Shown here: positions 36,131 to 46,253 of the stretch, in pieces | How positions within the stretch are numbered: the stretch's first letter is position 1 | Layout of the letters: the number at the start of each line of letters is the position of its first letter | Assembly (NCBI RefSeq): GCF_000085865.1 | Contig: NC_013511.1 | Location: forward strand, 542,516 to 606,515 | Direction of reading: 5' to 3' | Source: Metamycoplasma hominis ATCC 23114 | GTDB taxonomy: Bacteria; Bacillota_I; Bacilli_A; Mycoplasmatales; Metamycoplasmataceae | Length of the DNA: 64,000 nt | Notes under the pieces: generated by a model | Databases searched by the model: none | The model's input: the letters and a program-made list of their open reading frames with translations, nothing else | What the model was told of the DNA's origin: nothing | Translations under genes and position numbers: made by a program

Positions 36131-36655
36131 ATGTCAAATAATGACAAGTGAAAAAATAAGAAAGTTAATTTAAAGAATTATGTTGTAGAATCAGGAAAGC
36201 CAAAAAGAGAATTGTCACGTTCATGAAAAATAGCTCTAACGGGTTTATTTTTAATTGTCATTCCTTCTTTTATAATGTTTTTAATTTTAGGCATAGATGG
36301 TTGAATTATAAAATCAACAAAAAATTTATCAAGATGAGGTGTTGAGTTTCCAATAGCATTGGCAATTGCTGCAATACAAATTATTATTGTTTTATTGTTA
36401 GTTTTTAAATTTAAGGTATTTAACACTGAAGCATTAACCTTTCTAATTCCAATTTCTTTAGCCATTAATTCATTTTTGGTATCTAGTGGTCAAAGACCAG
36501 AAGATTGATATATTAGGGTTTTACCCGCTGTAGGTTTGGTATTTCTTGCAATTCCGATAATATTAATAAACAAGGCAGTTGCTAAAAGCCAAGAAAAACA
36601 AAGAAAAATTAAATTACTTGAAGAAGAACAAAAAAATAAATCATTGCTTGACTAA
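36131..36655 (+). CDS. Hypothetical four-helix membrane protein
   Basis: A 174-residue protein visible only when TGA is read as Trp. A basic cytoplasmic N-terminus of about 35 residues is followed by four hydrophobic helices and a Lys/Glu-rich cytoplasmic tail (KSQEKQRKIKLLEEEQ). The ribosome-binding site GGAGCG precedes the ATG. A terminator follows directly. I do not recognise a family. Confidence 0.75.
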
Positions 36656-36679
36656 ACTAAACTTCGAGTTTAGTTTTTA
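36656..36679 (+). terminator. Terminator before glyA
   Basis: ACTAAACT-TCG-AGTTTAGT stem followed by TTTT, directly after the membrane protein gene. Confidence 0.8.
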
Positions 36680-36695
36680 TATTTAAGGAGTTTAG

Positions 36696-37952
36696 ATGTA
36701 TAAAAAAATAAGTTTAGATGATAAAGAAATCGAAGAATTAATTAACCTAGAAAATCAACGTTTAGAAGACCATGTAGAACTAATAGCATCTGAAAATTAT
36801 GTTTCAGAAGATGTTATGAAGGCAAATGGTTCTTGTTTAACTAATAAATATGCAGAAGGCTATCCTAATAAAAGATATTATGGTGGTTGCGAATATGTTG
36901 ATAAAATAGAAGAAATTGCACAAGAAAGAGCAAAAAAATTATTCAATGTAAAATATGCTAATGTTCAACCATATTCAGGAAGTGTTGCAAATGCCGCTGT
37001 ATACATGGCAATGGTTGATCCTGGAGATAAAGTCTTAGGATTAGATTTAAATTCAGGAGGACACTTATCACACGGATATAAAATTTCATTTAGTGGTAAA
37101 TTTTACGAAGCTCATACTTATTCTGTTAATGATGAAGGTGTATTGGATTACGACAAGATATTGGAAATTGCAAAAGAAGTAAAACCAAAAATGATAATTT
37201 GTGGATATTCTGCATATTCTCAAATTGTTGACTTTGCTAAATTTAGAAAAATTTGTGATGAAGTAGGTGCAAAATTATTTGCTGATATTTCTCATATATC
37301 AGGATTAATAATAGCAGGATTACACCCATCACCTTCGGGTTATGCTGATGTTATAATGACTACAACACATAAGACATTGCGCGGCACTCGTGGAGCAATA
37401 ATTTTAACTAATGACGAAGAAATTTTTAAAAGAGTTAACAGTGCGGTTTTTCCTGGCGTTCAAGGAGGACCTTTGTTCCATCAAATAGCAGCAAAGGCAG
37501 TAAGCTTTAGAGAAGCATTACAACCAGAGTTTATTGATTATCAAAAGCAACTATTGTTGAACTCAAAAATTATGTGTCAAACATTTTTGAACAAGGGAGT
37601 AAAAATTATCTCTGGCCTTACTCAAAATCATTTATTTATGATTGATGTAAAAACTAGTTATGGAATAACAGGAAAATATGCAACAGAAGTTTTGGGTAGA
37701 GTTAATATAACCGTGAATAAAAACACTATTCCAAACGATAGTGAAAAACCAACTGTTGCTAGTGGAATAAGAATAGGATCTGCGGCAATGACATCAAGAG
37801 GATTAAAGGAAGATGAGTTCATCATTTTAGCCAATTTAATTGATAAAGTTCTAAGAGATCCAGAAAACGAAAACTTATTATATGTAGTAAAGAAAGAAAT
37901 TGCAAAATTAACCAATTCATTTCCAATTAAACGTTCTCATTTAGTTCGTTAG
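36696..37952 (+). CDS. glyA: Serine hydroxymethyltransferase
   Basis: A 418-residue PLP enzyme converting serine and tetrahydrofolate to glycine and methylene-tetrahydrofolate. Segments [25 protein letters not shown] and VQPYSGS are typical. The PLP lysine lies in [12 protein letters not shown]. Length is normal. The ribosome-binding site AAGGAG precedes the ATG, and the next gene starts 10 bases after the stop codon. Confidence 0.98.
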   Translation: MYKKISLDDKEIEELINLENQRLEDHVELIASENYVSEDVMKANGSCLTNKYAEGYPNKRYYGGCEYVDKIEEIAQERAKKLFNVKYANVQPYSGSVANAAVYMAMVDPGDKVLGLDLNSGGHLSHGYKISFSGKFYEAHTYSVNDEGVLDYDKILEIAKEVKPKMIICGYSAYSQIVDFAKFRKICDEVGAKLFADISHISGLIIAGLHPSPSGYADVIMTTTHKTLRGTRGAIILTNDEEIFKRVNSAVFPGVQGGPLFHQIAAKAVSFREALQPEFIDYQKQLLLNSKIMCQTFLNKGVKIISGLTQNHLFMIDVKTSYGITGKYATEVLGRVNITVNKNTIPNDSEKPTVASGIRIGSAAMTSRGLKEDEFIILANLIDKVLRDPENENLLYVVKKEIAKLTNSFPIKRSHLVR

Positions 37953-37962
37953 AAGTAGGCAT

Positions 37963-38259
37963 ATGATATTAGCGGAAATAAAAAATTTAATTAAATCTTC
38001 AATAAGTATTATTCCAGGAATAGTTGATTTTGTTGAATTAACTTCAACAAATAATATAAATATTGAAAATGATGGTTTAATCATTGAGGAAGATCCACAA
38101 AATAAAAACATTATAAATATAACAATTGGTTTGAGAATAATGAGCAATTTAAGTGCTAAAAATATCGTTGAAGGAATATATGAAATCATTCCATATAACT
38201 TAACTTCTTACGATATAAAATTAGGAACATTAACAATATATATTAAAGGAACTAAATAA
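37963..38259 (+). CDS. Asp23/Gls24 family protein
   Basis: A 98-residue protein with the Asp23/Gls24 pattern: a start resembling IKSSISIIPGIVDFVEL and ending with a strand-rich, hydrophobic C-terminal half. It is shorter than the Bacillus YloU protein (about 120). Its place just before the DAK-domain gene matches the yloU-yloV pair. Its role is unclear; the family is linked to envelope stress and lipid metabolism. Stop and next start overlap by one base. Confidence 0.75.
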   Translation: MILAEIKNLIKSSISIIPGIVDFVELTSTNNINIENDGLIIEEDPQNKNIINITIGLRIMSNLSAKNIVEGIYEIIPYNLTSYDIKLGTLTIYIKGTK

Positions 38260-39887
38260 TGAAAATTATTACAGGAAAAGAGTGAAATAAAGCCGTATAT
38301 AATGGTTCGATAAACATAAATAACAAGAAAAACGAAATTAACGCTTTAAATGTTTTCCCTGTACCTGATGGTGATACAGGAAGCAATATGTCATCCACAA
38401 TTTCTTCTGCATGTAATTCTGAATGCTTAGAAGACGATTGCAGTATTGAATCAGCTTCGAGAATTGTTGCTCAAAATATGTTAATGTCCGCCAGAGGAAA
38501 TTCTGGCGTAATTTTAAGTCAAATTTTTAAAGGTTTTTCTAACGGGTTTGCATCTAAAAAGTCTGCGAATGCTTTTGATTTAGTTAATGCTTTCGAAATG
38601 GCTGCTAAATCAGCTTATGGTGCAGTTTTAAAACCTGTTGAAGGAACTATTTTAACTGTTATTAGAGAAGTTTCTGAAGGTTTAAAAAACCAAGTTGTGG
38701 TTGATACTACTATTGAAGAAGTTTTTGAAATTGCTGTTAAATTAGCAAGAAAAAGTTGTGATGGTACTCCTAAATTATTAAAAATATTAAAAGAAGTAGG
38801 AGTTACTGATTCGGGTGGTGAAGGTTTATATGCAATATTGCAAGGAATGAGCGCATACTTTAGTGGTAATAAAGTAGAACCTATTGTTGCAGAAGAGTCG
38901 GTTGAAAAATTTATTTCTGATGAAGAAGTATATGAAGGCGAATTTGGATATTGCACCGAATTTATTTTGGAATTATATAAACCAAAAAAATTCGACAAAG
39001 ATTATTTAGTTCGTAAACTAGAAAAAATTGGTAATTCAATGGTTGTGGTAAATGATGACAAAATTTTAAAAGTTCATATTCATACCCCTAAGCCCGGTGA
39101 TGTTTTAAATAGCGTAAATTCTTTGGGACAATTTGTAAAAATTAAAATAGATAACATGACTTTACAAGCAAACAATAGCAAGAAAACTGCAAAGAAAAAA
39201 CAAGCCGAAGCGCCAAACAATGTTGAATTAAAAAATAGCGCCATTGTTTCGTGCAATACAGGCCAAGGAATCGTAACCTTAATGAAAGAAAACGGTGTTT
39301 CATATGTTGTTGATGGCGGTCAAACAAATAATCCTTCAATTCAAGATATTGTTAATGCAATAAATGCGGTCAATGCAAAAACGGTATTTGTATTGCCAAA
39401 TAACTCAAATATAATTTTATCTGCTCAACAAGCCGGCACAATTATTAGAGATAAGAATGTAATTATCATTCCAACTAGAAGTCAAGTCCAAGGATTAAAT
39501 GTTGCATTGAATTATAGTTCTGAAAATAGTGATGAAGAAAATCACGAATTAATGAGCAATAGTTTAAAACATATAAGATATGGAGAAATTGCTGCCGCTA
39601 TAAAAGATGCTAAATTAAACGGAATAAAGGTTAAAGCATCCGATTATATGGTTATTGTAGAAGGAAAATTACAAAAAACATCAAAGAGTCTATTCAACGC
39701 AGCACAATTATTAGTATCAGAATTAGTTTCGGATGATAGTCAAGTAGTAACAATAATATATGGCCAAGATGTTTCGGAAAATGATGCGCTAGAATTACAA
39801 AATTATATTGAAACAACATACGACCTTGTTGTAGAAATTTATCAAGGTGACCAAGGAATTTATCCATATTTAATCTCAGTCGAATAG
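38259..39887 (+). CDS. fakA: Fatty acid kinase catalytic subunit, DAK-domain protein
   Basis: A 542-residue protein of the FakA/YloV family, which phosphorylates FakB-bound fatty acids for membrane lipid synthesis. The DhaL-like ATP domain shows NALNVFPVPDGDTGSNM near residues 28-44, MSARGNSGVILSQIF, and PVEGTILTVIRE with DSGGEGLY. The C-terminal half is the FakA/EDD-related domain (IVSCNTGQGIVTL). The ATG at 38259 has a TGA Trp at residue 8. plsX follows, giving a lipid-synthesis neighbourhood. Confidence 0.92.
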
Positions 39888-39896
39888 GAAAAAACA

Positions 39897-40904
39897 ATGA
39901 AAAAAATAGTATTTGATTTATTGAATAATGATAATGGCGAAGAACAAGCGATTTTGGGTGCAAAAAGATTTTTGCAAGAAAATTCAGATTATTTTTTAAT
40001 TTTGGTTGGTCATGAACAACTTATCAAGAAACATTTATCAGATTACATTGATAGGATTGCCATAATTAATAATGAAACAATTGTACACATTGAATCTAGT
40101 CCAAGAGACGTATTAAGAACTCAAAATTCAATGCTGGAAGCTTTTAAACAACTCAACGAATCAAATGCAGATGGAATATTGAGTAGTGGAGATAGTGGCT
40201 CGTTAATAACATTATCATCATTGAAAGTTAAAAGGCTTCTTGGGATTGAAAGACCGGCATTCATGCCAATTCTACCAACAACAACGGATAAAAAAATGTT
40301 ATTAATAGATGCGGGAGCAAACATTGAAATCAAACCAGAATATTTAAGCCAATGGGCTATGATAGCAAGTGAATGATATTCGATATTGTTTGGAAGCAAA
40401 AAGCCAATAGTAGGACAATTAAACGTAGGCGTCGAAGAATACAAAGGTTCTGAAATAACAAAGAATGCTAAAAATATATTAAAAGAAGTTTCTAAATCTG
40501 CTAATTTTGTTTTTAATGGTTATGTTGAAGCAACGAATGCCATTAATGGAGATATAGATATATTAGTGGTTGATGGATATGGTGGAAATGTGTTTCTAAA
40601 AACATTAGAAGGAACCTTTATTGCTTTTTCAAAATTATTGAAAAATATTTTATTAAAAAATTGAAAAACAAAATTAGCGGCATTAATTTTAAAAAGGCAT
40701 CTAAGGGAATTTAAACAAAAATTTGATTATAGAAATACAGGTGGAGCATTTATTATTGGGCTTGAAAAAATTGTTGTAAAGGCTCATGGGGGAAGCGACG
40801 AATTAGCATTTTATAATGCCCTTAACCAAATAAAAATAGGTATAGAAAACAATATTTCAACAATTTTAAATAAGAAATTCAAAGAGGCTGATAATGAAGA
40901 TTAA
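39897..40904 (+). CDS. plsX: Phosphate acyltransferase PlsX
   Basis: A 335-residue enzyme that converts acyl-ACP to acyl-phosphate at the start of phospholipid synthesis. Evidence: IESSPRDVLRTQNSML (canonically 'P...vR.k..sS'), GILSSGDSGSLITLS (the SaGnTGAl region), IERPAFMPILPT, NVGVEEYKGSE and VDGYGGNVFLKTLEG. The usual N-terminal DAMGGD reads DLLNND, a divergence worth noting. It overlaps rnc by 11 bases. Confidence 0.9.
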
Positions 40905-41589
40905 TTTTGAAGAAAATTTACAAAATGCATTGCTAAAATTTGGTATAAATTTTCAAAAATTAGATGAACAAAAAAGACGTTATTTTTGTAATGCCTTTAC
41001 TCATAGTTCATACAGCAACGAACATAAAAATTTAGAAAGTTATCAATATTTAGAATTTTTAGGTGACTCAGTTTTAGGTTTTGTGGTTTCTGATTTCATT
41101 TTTGATAATTATAAAAATTTCGGTGAAGGAAAGGCAACAAAATTAAAAAGTGAAATTGTTGACAAAAATGCGCTTGGATTCTTATCGAAATATTATGGTT
41201 TTCCAAATTGTTTGAGAACAGGTAAAAGTGCATTTGCAAACGGAAAAGGAATTAAATCAGATTCTGATCTAATTGAATCATTCATTGGCGCTTGTTATAA
41301 AGCCTGCGGTTTGAAATTTACTAAAGAAATTATTTATCATTTTATTGACAAAATATTAAAAAAATTTCACAATTCAATCAATGAACACCCTAAAACAAAA
41401 TTGCAAGAACTTGTACAAAGCAATTGAGGTTGTAGGCCTAGATATGAAGATCAAGCCTTAAATAACGGCAAATTTGAAAGTAAGGTCTTTATTAACAATA
41501 ACTTATATGGTGAAGGTATAGGTCAAAGTAAAAAAGAATCCCAAACAAAAGCAGCAAGTGATGCTTTAAAAAAAATGGCAAAAATTTAA
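40894..41589 (+). CDS. rnc: Ribonuclease III
   Basis: A 231-residue dsRNA endonuclease for rRNA processing and mRNA decay. The catalytic signature YQYLEFLGDSVLGFVVSD is near residue 50 and the second acidic site is in DLIESFIGACY. The C-terminal dsRNA-binding domain starts at HPKTKLQELVQSNW (Trp as TGA). The order plsX-rnc-smc follows the Gram-positive layout with the fab/acpP genes missing. Confidence 0.97.
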
Positions 41590-41610
41590 TTTGGAAGGAA
41601 AGAAGTATTT

Positions 41611-44547
41611 ATGAAGTTAATTCAAGTTGAAGCACACGGTTTTAAATCATTTGCAGATAAAGTAACCCTAAAATTTGACGGTGGAATAGTTGCAATAATA
41701 GGACCAAATGGGTCAGGAAAATCAAACATAAATGATGCAATCAGATGGGTGTTAGGTGAAACTAGTTCCAAAGTGTTGCGTGGAGATACAATGGAAGACG
41801 TTATCTTTTCAGGTTCTAAAACTGAAAAAGAAATGGATCGAGCAGAAGTAATTTTAACATTTGACAATAAGGATAGATCTTGTGATATTCCATATGATGT
41901 TTTTACTATCTCTAGAGTATTAACTAGGGGAAATGGTTCAAATGAATATTACATTAATGGTGAATTAGCAAGGCAAAGAGACATTAAAGAAATTGCAATG
42001 CAAAGTGGTATTTCAAAATCAAGTTTAGCAATCATAGGTCAAGGAACTATTTCTAACATTGCCGAATCTACTCCTGAAAAACGTAGAGAAATATTTGAAG
42101 ATGCTGCTGGAACTTCAATGTACAAAAGCAAGAAGATTGAAGCACAAAGAAAATTAGAAAAAACCCAAGAAGCATTGGAACAAATTTCAATATTAATTCA
42201 AGAACAAGAAAGACAATTAAAGCCATTGCAACGTCAAGCTGAAAAAGCAAAAATTTATAAAACGAAAGCAGAACAATTAAAAGAAGTCGAAGTAGCATTA
42301 TTGGTTCATGATTTCATGGATTATTCAGATAAATTAGAAAAATTAAATGTTGAGGGGCAAGATTACAATCTAATTAAAGAAGAATTAGAAACTAAAATAA
42401 GGGTATACAACGAAGCAAGTGAACAAAAAAGCAAGTTTGTTTTGGAATTAGAAAATAACATAAAAAAGATAAGCGAAAGATTAAGCGAAATTAGCGAAGA
42501 AATTACGACCCTAGAAATAAGAAACGCAAAAGAAGCAAAACACCGCGAAATGCTTTTAAGTGGCGAACTAACTATATCCCCAAAAGAAAAATTAGCAGCA
42601 ATGAAAGAAGAATTGAATGCATTAAATACTAATATTTTAGGGTATAAGACATTCTTAGAAACTAAAAAGAAGGAATCTGAACAATTATCTCAATCAGCTT
42701 CAATTAGATCAACAAAAATAAATGATATAAAACGAGAATTATCCTTTAAAAAAGAAGAACTTAATAAGATAAAATCAAAATTAGATGTTATTGAAGAAAT
42801 AAAATCTAAAAAGACAAATTTGGCTAAAGGAACACATAATATTGTTGAAAACTCTCATTTATTTAGGGGATATAAAGCATTGGTTAGTGAATTAATTGAA
42901 GTTAATGAAAAATACGCCTTAGCTATTGAAACAATTCTAAGCTCCGCTATGCAACATATAGTTGTTGACAAACCAGAAACAGCAGTTGAAGCAATCAATT
43001 TCTTAAAATCAAATAATGGAGGTAGAGCAACTTTTATTCCTTTATCATCAATTAAACCAAAATTCGTTCCTGAACAACATATTGTTGTTGCTCAAACCCA
43101 AAAAGGTTTTCTAGGAATTGCTTCGGAACTTGTTTCTACAGAGGAACAATATAATGTTTTAAAGAAATTCTTACTAGGCAATGTTTTAGTTGCAGATAAC
43201 ATTGAAAATGCAAATAAATTATCTAAATTGCTAGAAACTCGTTACATGGTCGTAACGCTAGATGGCGACATCATAAGAGTTGGTGGAGTTCTTTCAGGAG
43301 GACAAGCAAGTCAAAACGTTTCCACATTAGCAGCTGATGAACAAGTTAAAAAATTACAAGACCTTATTCCAGTAATTAATGCAAAAATTTCACAATTATC
43401 AAACGAGTTGTTTGAATTAGAAAAAGATCAAAATAAAGAAACATCATTATTGACAAATATTTCTCTTGAAAGAGCAAAGATTGACAACTTATATAGAACA
43501 ACATTGGATAAGTTTGATTCATTGCGTGAACAATATCGTAGTGCTTCGCAAGAAGAATATGAAGCAGAAAACAATAAAAAAATTGATATAGTAGCAGCAA
43601 TTCAACAGTTGATGCTTGAAAGAAGTGATTTATCAGCTAAAAAATCATCTCAAGAAGATATTTATCATAATCTAAAACAAGAATTACAAAATCTTACCAA
43701 TCAACGCTTTCAAGTTAGTGAAGAATTAAATAATTTGATTAAAGATAACGCTAACAAAATAGCAGAAAAAGCAAAAGCAGAAACAATTATTCAAAATGCA
43801 AAACAAAGATTGTCAGAACAATATGGAATGCTATTTGAAGTGGCAAAACAATTTTATAATCCAGATATAGATTTTGAAGTAGCAAGAAAAACAGTTGCTG
43901 ATTTGAAATTAGATATAAGAGAGTTAGGGCACGTAAACCTTGATTCAATTAACCAATTAGAAGAACTTGAAACAAGATATAAAGAAGTAAAATCTCAAGA
44001 ACAAGAAATAATTTCAGCAAAAACCACCATTGAAGATGCAATATCAGAAATGGATAAAATTATTATTGAAAGAATGACGCAAACAGTTACATTAGTCAAT
44101 GCCGAATTCAAGCATGTGTTTGCAAAAATGTTTGGCGGAGGTATGGCTGAAATAAGATATACTGACCCTGAAAACATTCTTGAAACAGGAATTGACGTCA
44201 TTGCTCAACCTCCAGGAAAATCTATTAAGAATTTAAAATTATTTAGTGGGGGTGAAAAGGCACTTATAGCTATTTCATTACTATTTTCAATATTAAAAGC
44301 TAAGCCATTGCCATTGTGTATCTTAGATGAAGTTGAAGCAGCACTAGATGAAGCAAACGTAATAAGATTTGCTGAATATTTGCATACTCTAAAAAAAGAT
44401 ACCCAATTTATAGTGATTACTCACCGCCAAGGAACAATGGAAAGAGTAAACAAACTTTATGGTGCAACGATGCAAAAAAGAGGGGTTACAACATTTTTTG
44501 CAGTAAATCTTTCAGACGCAAAAAAGGCAATTGAAAACAACAATTAA
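41611..44547 (+). CDS. smc: Chromosome partition protein SMC
   Basis: A 978-residue SMC ATPase for chromosome compaction with ScpA and ScpB. Walker A GPNGSGKS is at 31-38. Two coiled-coil arms flank the hinge (about 415-545, with FRGYKALVSELIEV and the Gly-rich RVGGVLSGGQASQN). The head signature LFSGGEKAL and Walker B LCILDEVEAALDEAN lie near the end. The arms are shorter than in Bacillus SMC (about 1186), as in other mycoplasmas. No TGA codon is needed. The ribosome-binding site GGAAGGA precedes the ATG. Confidence 0.98.
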   Translation: MKLIQVEAHGFKSFADKVTLKFDGGIVAIIGPNGSGKSNINDAIRWVLGETSSKVLRGDTMEDVIFSGSKTEKEMDRAEVILTFDNKDRSCDIPYDVFTISRVLTRGNGSNEYYINGELARQRDIKEIAMQSGISKSSLAIIGQGTISNIAESTPEKRREIFEDAAGTSMYKSKKIEAQRKLEKTQEALEQISILIQEQERQLKPLQRQAEKAKIYKTKAEQLKEVEVALLVHDFMDYSDKLEKLNVEGQDYNLIKEELETKIRVYNEASEQKSKFVLELENNIKKISERLSEISEEITTLEIRNAKEAKHREMLLSGELTISPKEKLAAMKEELNALNTNILGYKTFLETKKKESEQLSQSASIRSTKINDIKRELSFKKEELNKIKSKLDVIEEIKSKKTNLAKGTHNIVENSHLFRGYKALVSELIEVNEKYALAIETILSSAMQHIVVDKPETAVEAINFLKSNNGGRATFIPLSSIKPKFVPEQHIVVAQTQKGFLGIASELVSTEEQYNVLKKFLLGNVLVADNIENANKLSKLLETRYMVVTLDGDIIRVGGVLSGGQASQNVSTLAADEQVKKLQDLIPVINAKISQLSNELFELEKDQNKETSLLTNISLERAKIDNLYRTTLDKFDSLREQYRSASQEEYEAENNKKIDIVAAIQQLMLERSDLSAKKSSQEDIYHNLKQELQNLTNQRFQVSEELNNLIKDNANKIAEKAKAETIIQNAKQRLSEQYGMLFEVAKQFYNPDIDFEVARKTVADLKLDIRELGHVNLDSINQLEELETRYKEVKSQEQEIISAKTTIEDAISEMDKIIIERMTQTVTLVNAEFKHVFAKMFGGGMAEIRYTDPENILETGIDVIAQPPGKSIKNLKLFSGGEKALIAISLLFSILKAKPLPLCILDEVEAALDEANVIRFAEYLHTLKKDTQFIVITHRQGTMERVNKLYGATMQKRGVTTFFAVNLSDAKKAIENNN

Positions 44548-44552
44548 TTTTT

Positions 44553-44593
44553 TAAAAAAACGTTAGCTTAAAAAAGAGCTAGCGTTTTTTTAA
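44553..44593 (+). terminator. Terminator after smc
   Basis: AAAACGTTAGCT pairs with AGCTAGCGTTTT (one G-T pair), followed by a long T-run. Confidence 0.88.
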
Positions 44594-44805
44594 AATTTAT
44601 TGCCAACTAACGTTTTTTATTAATTAATTTTTAGTAAGTTTAAATATAAAAAGAATTTTATTAATATTTTTGATATTAAAACCTAAAAACGCAATATTTT
44701 CAATATTTTTTAGTTAAAAGTTAGATAATTTTTATAGTGTATTGTTAAACAAATACCATTTATGTCAATGACTAATGTTATATTACAATAAACAAGGAGA
44801 GCCTT

Positions 44806-45111
44806 ATGTACGGGTTAGTTTTTTATTTAGATAAAGAAATATTAAAAAAAGAATACTCAGATAGTAATCATAAAGAAGCTTATGAAAAAGTAAGAGATAT
44901 ATTGAGGCACTACGGATTTCATTGATTATCAAATAGCTTTTATTTCTCGAGGTCAATTAATAATTTATTACAAGTCTATAAAGCAATAGAAGAATTAAAG
45001 ACAATTTCGTGATTTATTAAATCATTAGTTAGCCTACACATTTTTAAAATGGAAGATTTATCAGATTTTACTGAATATTTAACAGGCGAAAGTGAAAAAA
45101 TAGAAGAATAA
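44806..45111 (+). CDS. vapD: VapD-family endoribonuclease (toxin-like)
   Basis: A 101-residue protein matching virulence-associated protein D almost end to end. MYGLVFYLDKEILKKEY matches the family start 'MYAIAFDLD...'. HYGFHWLSNSFYFS matches 'FGFRWQQGSVYFG'. TISWFIKSLVSLHIFKMED matches 'YPWF..cV.dIR.lriEe'. VapD has a Cas2-like ferredoxin fold and cleaves mRNA. The usual Asp after YL is present (YLDKE). No antitoxin gene is adjacent. The ribosome-binding site AAGGAGA precedes the ATG; the gene stands alone between terminators. Confidence 0.82.
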
Positions 45112-45113
45112 TT

Positions 45114-45149
45114 AAAAAAACTTGTAATGTATTAAATTGCAAGTTTTTT
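45114..45149 (+). terminator. Terminator after vapD
   Basis: AAAAAACTTG pairs with CAAGTTTTTT, immediately after the vapD stop codon. Confidence 0.8.
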
Positions 45150-45255
45150 AATTAATTGTAGTGAATCTTTTGGATTAAAATTAAATAAAAGGCAGCAAAA
45201 GATCTCGAATGAACAATATTTTTTATAATTAGTTTATTGGAATATTTTAATATTT

Positions 45256-45281
45256 AAAAAGTAGCAATTGTGCTACTTTTT
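45256..45281 (-). terminator. Terminator of the leucine-rich lipoprotein gene
   Basis: AAAAAGTAGCA/TGCTACTTTTT stem with a 4-base loop, just beyond the minus-strand stop codon; it can also stop plus-strand read-through. Confidence 0.8.
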
Positions 45282-45296
45282 AAAATTGATAAATTA

Positions 45297-46160
45297 TTAG
45301 TTTAATTTATATAGATGATTTGGGTTTTCCTTCAAAGCTTTTTCTAAAAACGATTGAATATCATTGTTTTCAATTTTAGAAATAAGAGTTTTAGCAGCTG
45401 ATTCCCCCGCACCAATAAAGTCAAATGATTCAGGACTAAATGATTTCATTGTTGAAGGAATTTCTATTGTTTTTATTTGATTATTTGCCAAGGCTCCGCT
45501 TTCAACTAATTCAATGTTTTTTAAGTTTATGCTTGTAAGCTTATTTGAAGCAAAAACACCTTGTGTAAGAGTTTTTAAATAAGGTAAATCTTCTAAATTT
45601 ACAGATGTAATGCCACTGTTTGCAAAGGCTTTTTGTCCTAACTTATTTAAAGATGCAGGCAATTGTAATTTTTTAATATTTGTATTTGAAAAAGCTTCAG
45701 CATCTATTTGAGATAAGTCGTTGCATTGAGAAAAATCTACTTCTTCTAGGTTACTTAATCCATAAAAAGCACCTGCGCCAATTGATTTTAAGGTTTTTGG
45801 CAAAATAATTTTTCTAATATTTATTTTTTTGTTGTTATTTGAAGAATTAGTTGTAACTAATGTTGATAATTCAGTTGGTAAGCCAGCACCATGGTCTGCC
45901 AAATTTTGCATAACTAGATAAGAAAATGATCCTGCGGGTATTGAAGTTATATTGGTTTTTGATAAATCTAGCAACCCTGATTCAGCAAATCAAGTTTGAT
46001 TGTGATTGGATGAGTTCTTAGGGTCTTTTAGTGGGCCTTGCACATGATTTAGAGCAAAAGCATTGAACTTTTCTCCTCCACAAGATATTGCTGTTAATCC
46101 AGCAATAAATGGAGCAACTAAACCAAAGCCTAAAAATAAAAATTTTTTGTTCTTTTTCAT
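45297..46160 (-). CDS. BspA-type leucine-rich repeat lipoprotein
   Basis: A 287-residue surface lipoprotein. A basic start MKKNKK, a hydrophobic core and the lipobox TAISC place the lipidated Cys at residue 26. The mature part contains about six BspA-like LRR_5 units (for example IILPKTLKSIGAGAFYGLS, LQLPASLNKLGQKAFANS and IEIPSTMKSFSPESF). Such repeats often mediate binding to host proteins. One Trp is encoded by TGA before the repeats. Divergent from uvrB. Confidence 0.88.
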
Positions 46161-46232
46161 AGTCAAAATTTTACCATAATTTTGTTATTTTAGTTTTTTA
46201 TATTAAATGTCAAAAATAAATTACTTAATTTA

Positions 46233-46238
46233 TATAAT
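46233..46238 (+). promoter_or_regulatory. -10 box of uvrB
   Basis: TATAAT ends 15 bases before the uvrB ATG, with no ribosome-binding site, so at most a very short leader is expected. Confidence 0.5.
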
Positions 46239-46253
46239 TAAATTAACAAAATC

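Noticed and set aside
45297-46160. Reading the leucine-rich gene as starting at 45974
   Set aside because: A TGA read as Trp extends it to the ATG at 46160, which adds a complete lipoprotein signal peptide.
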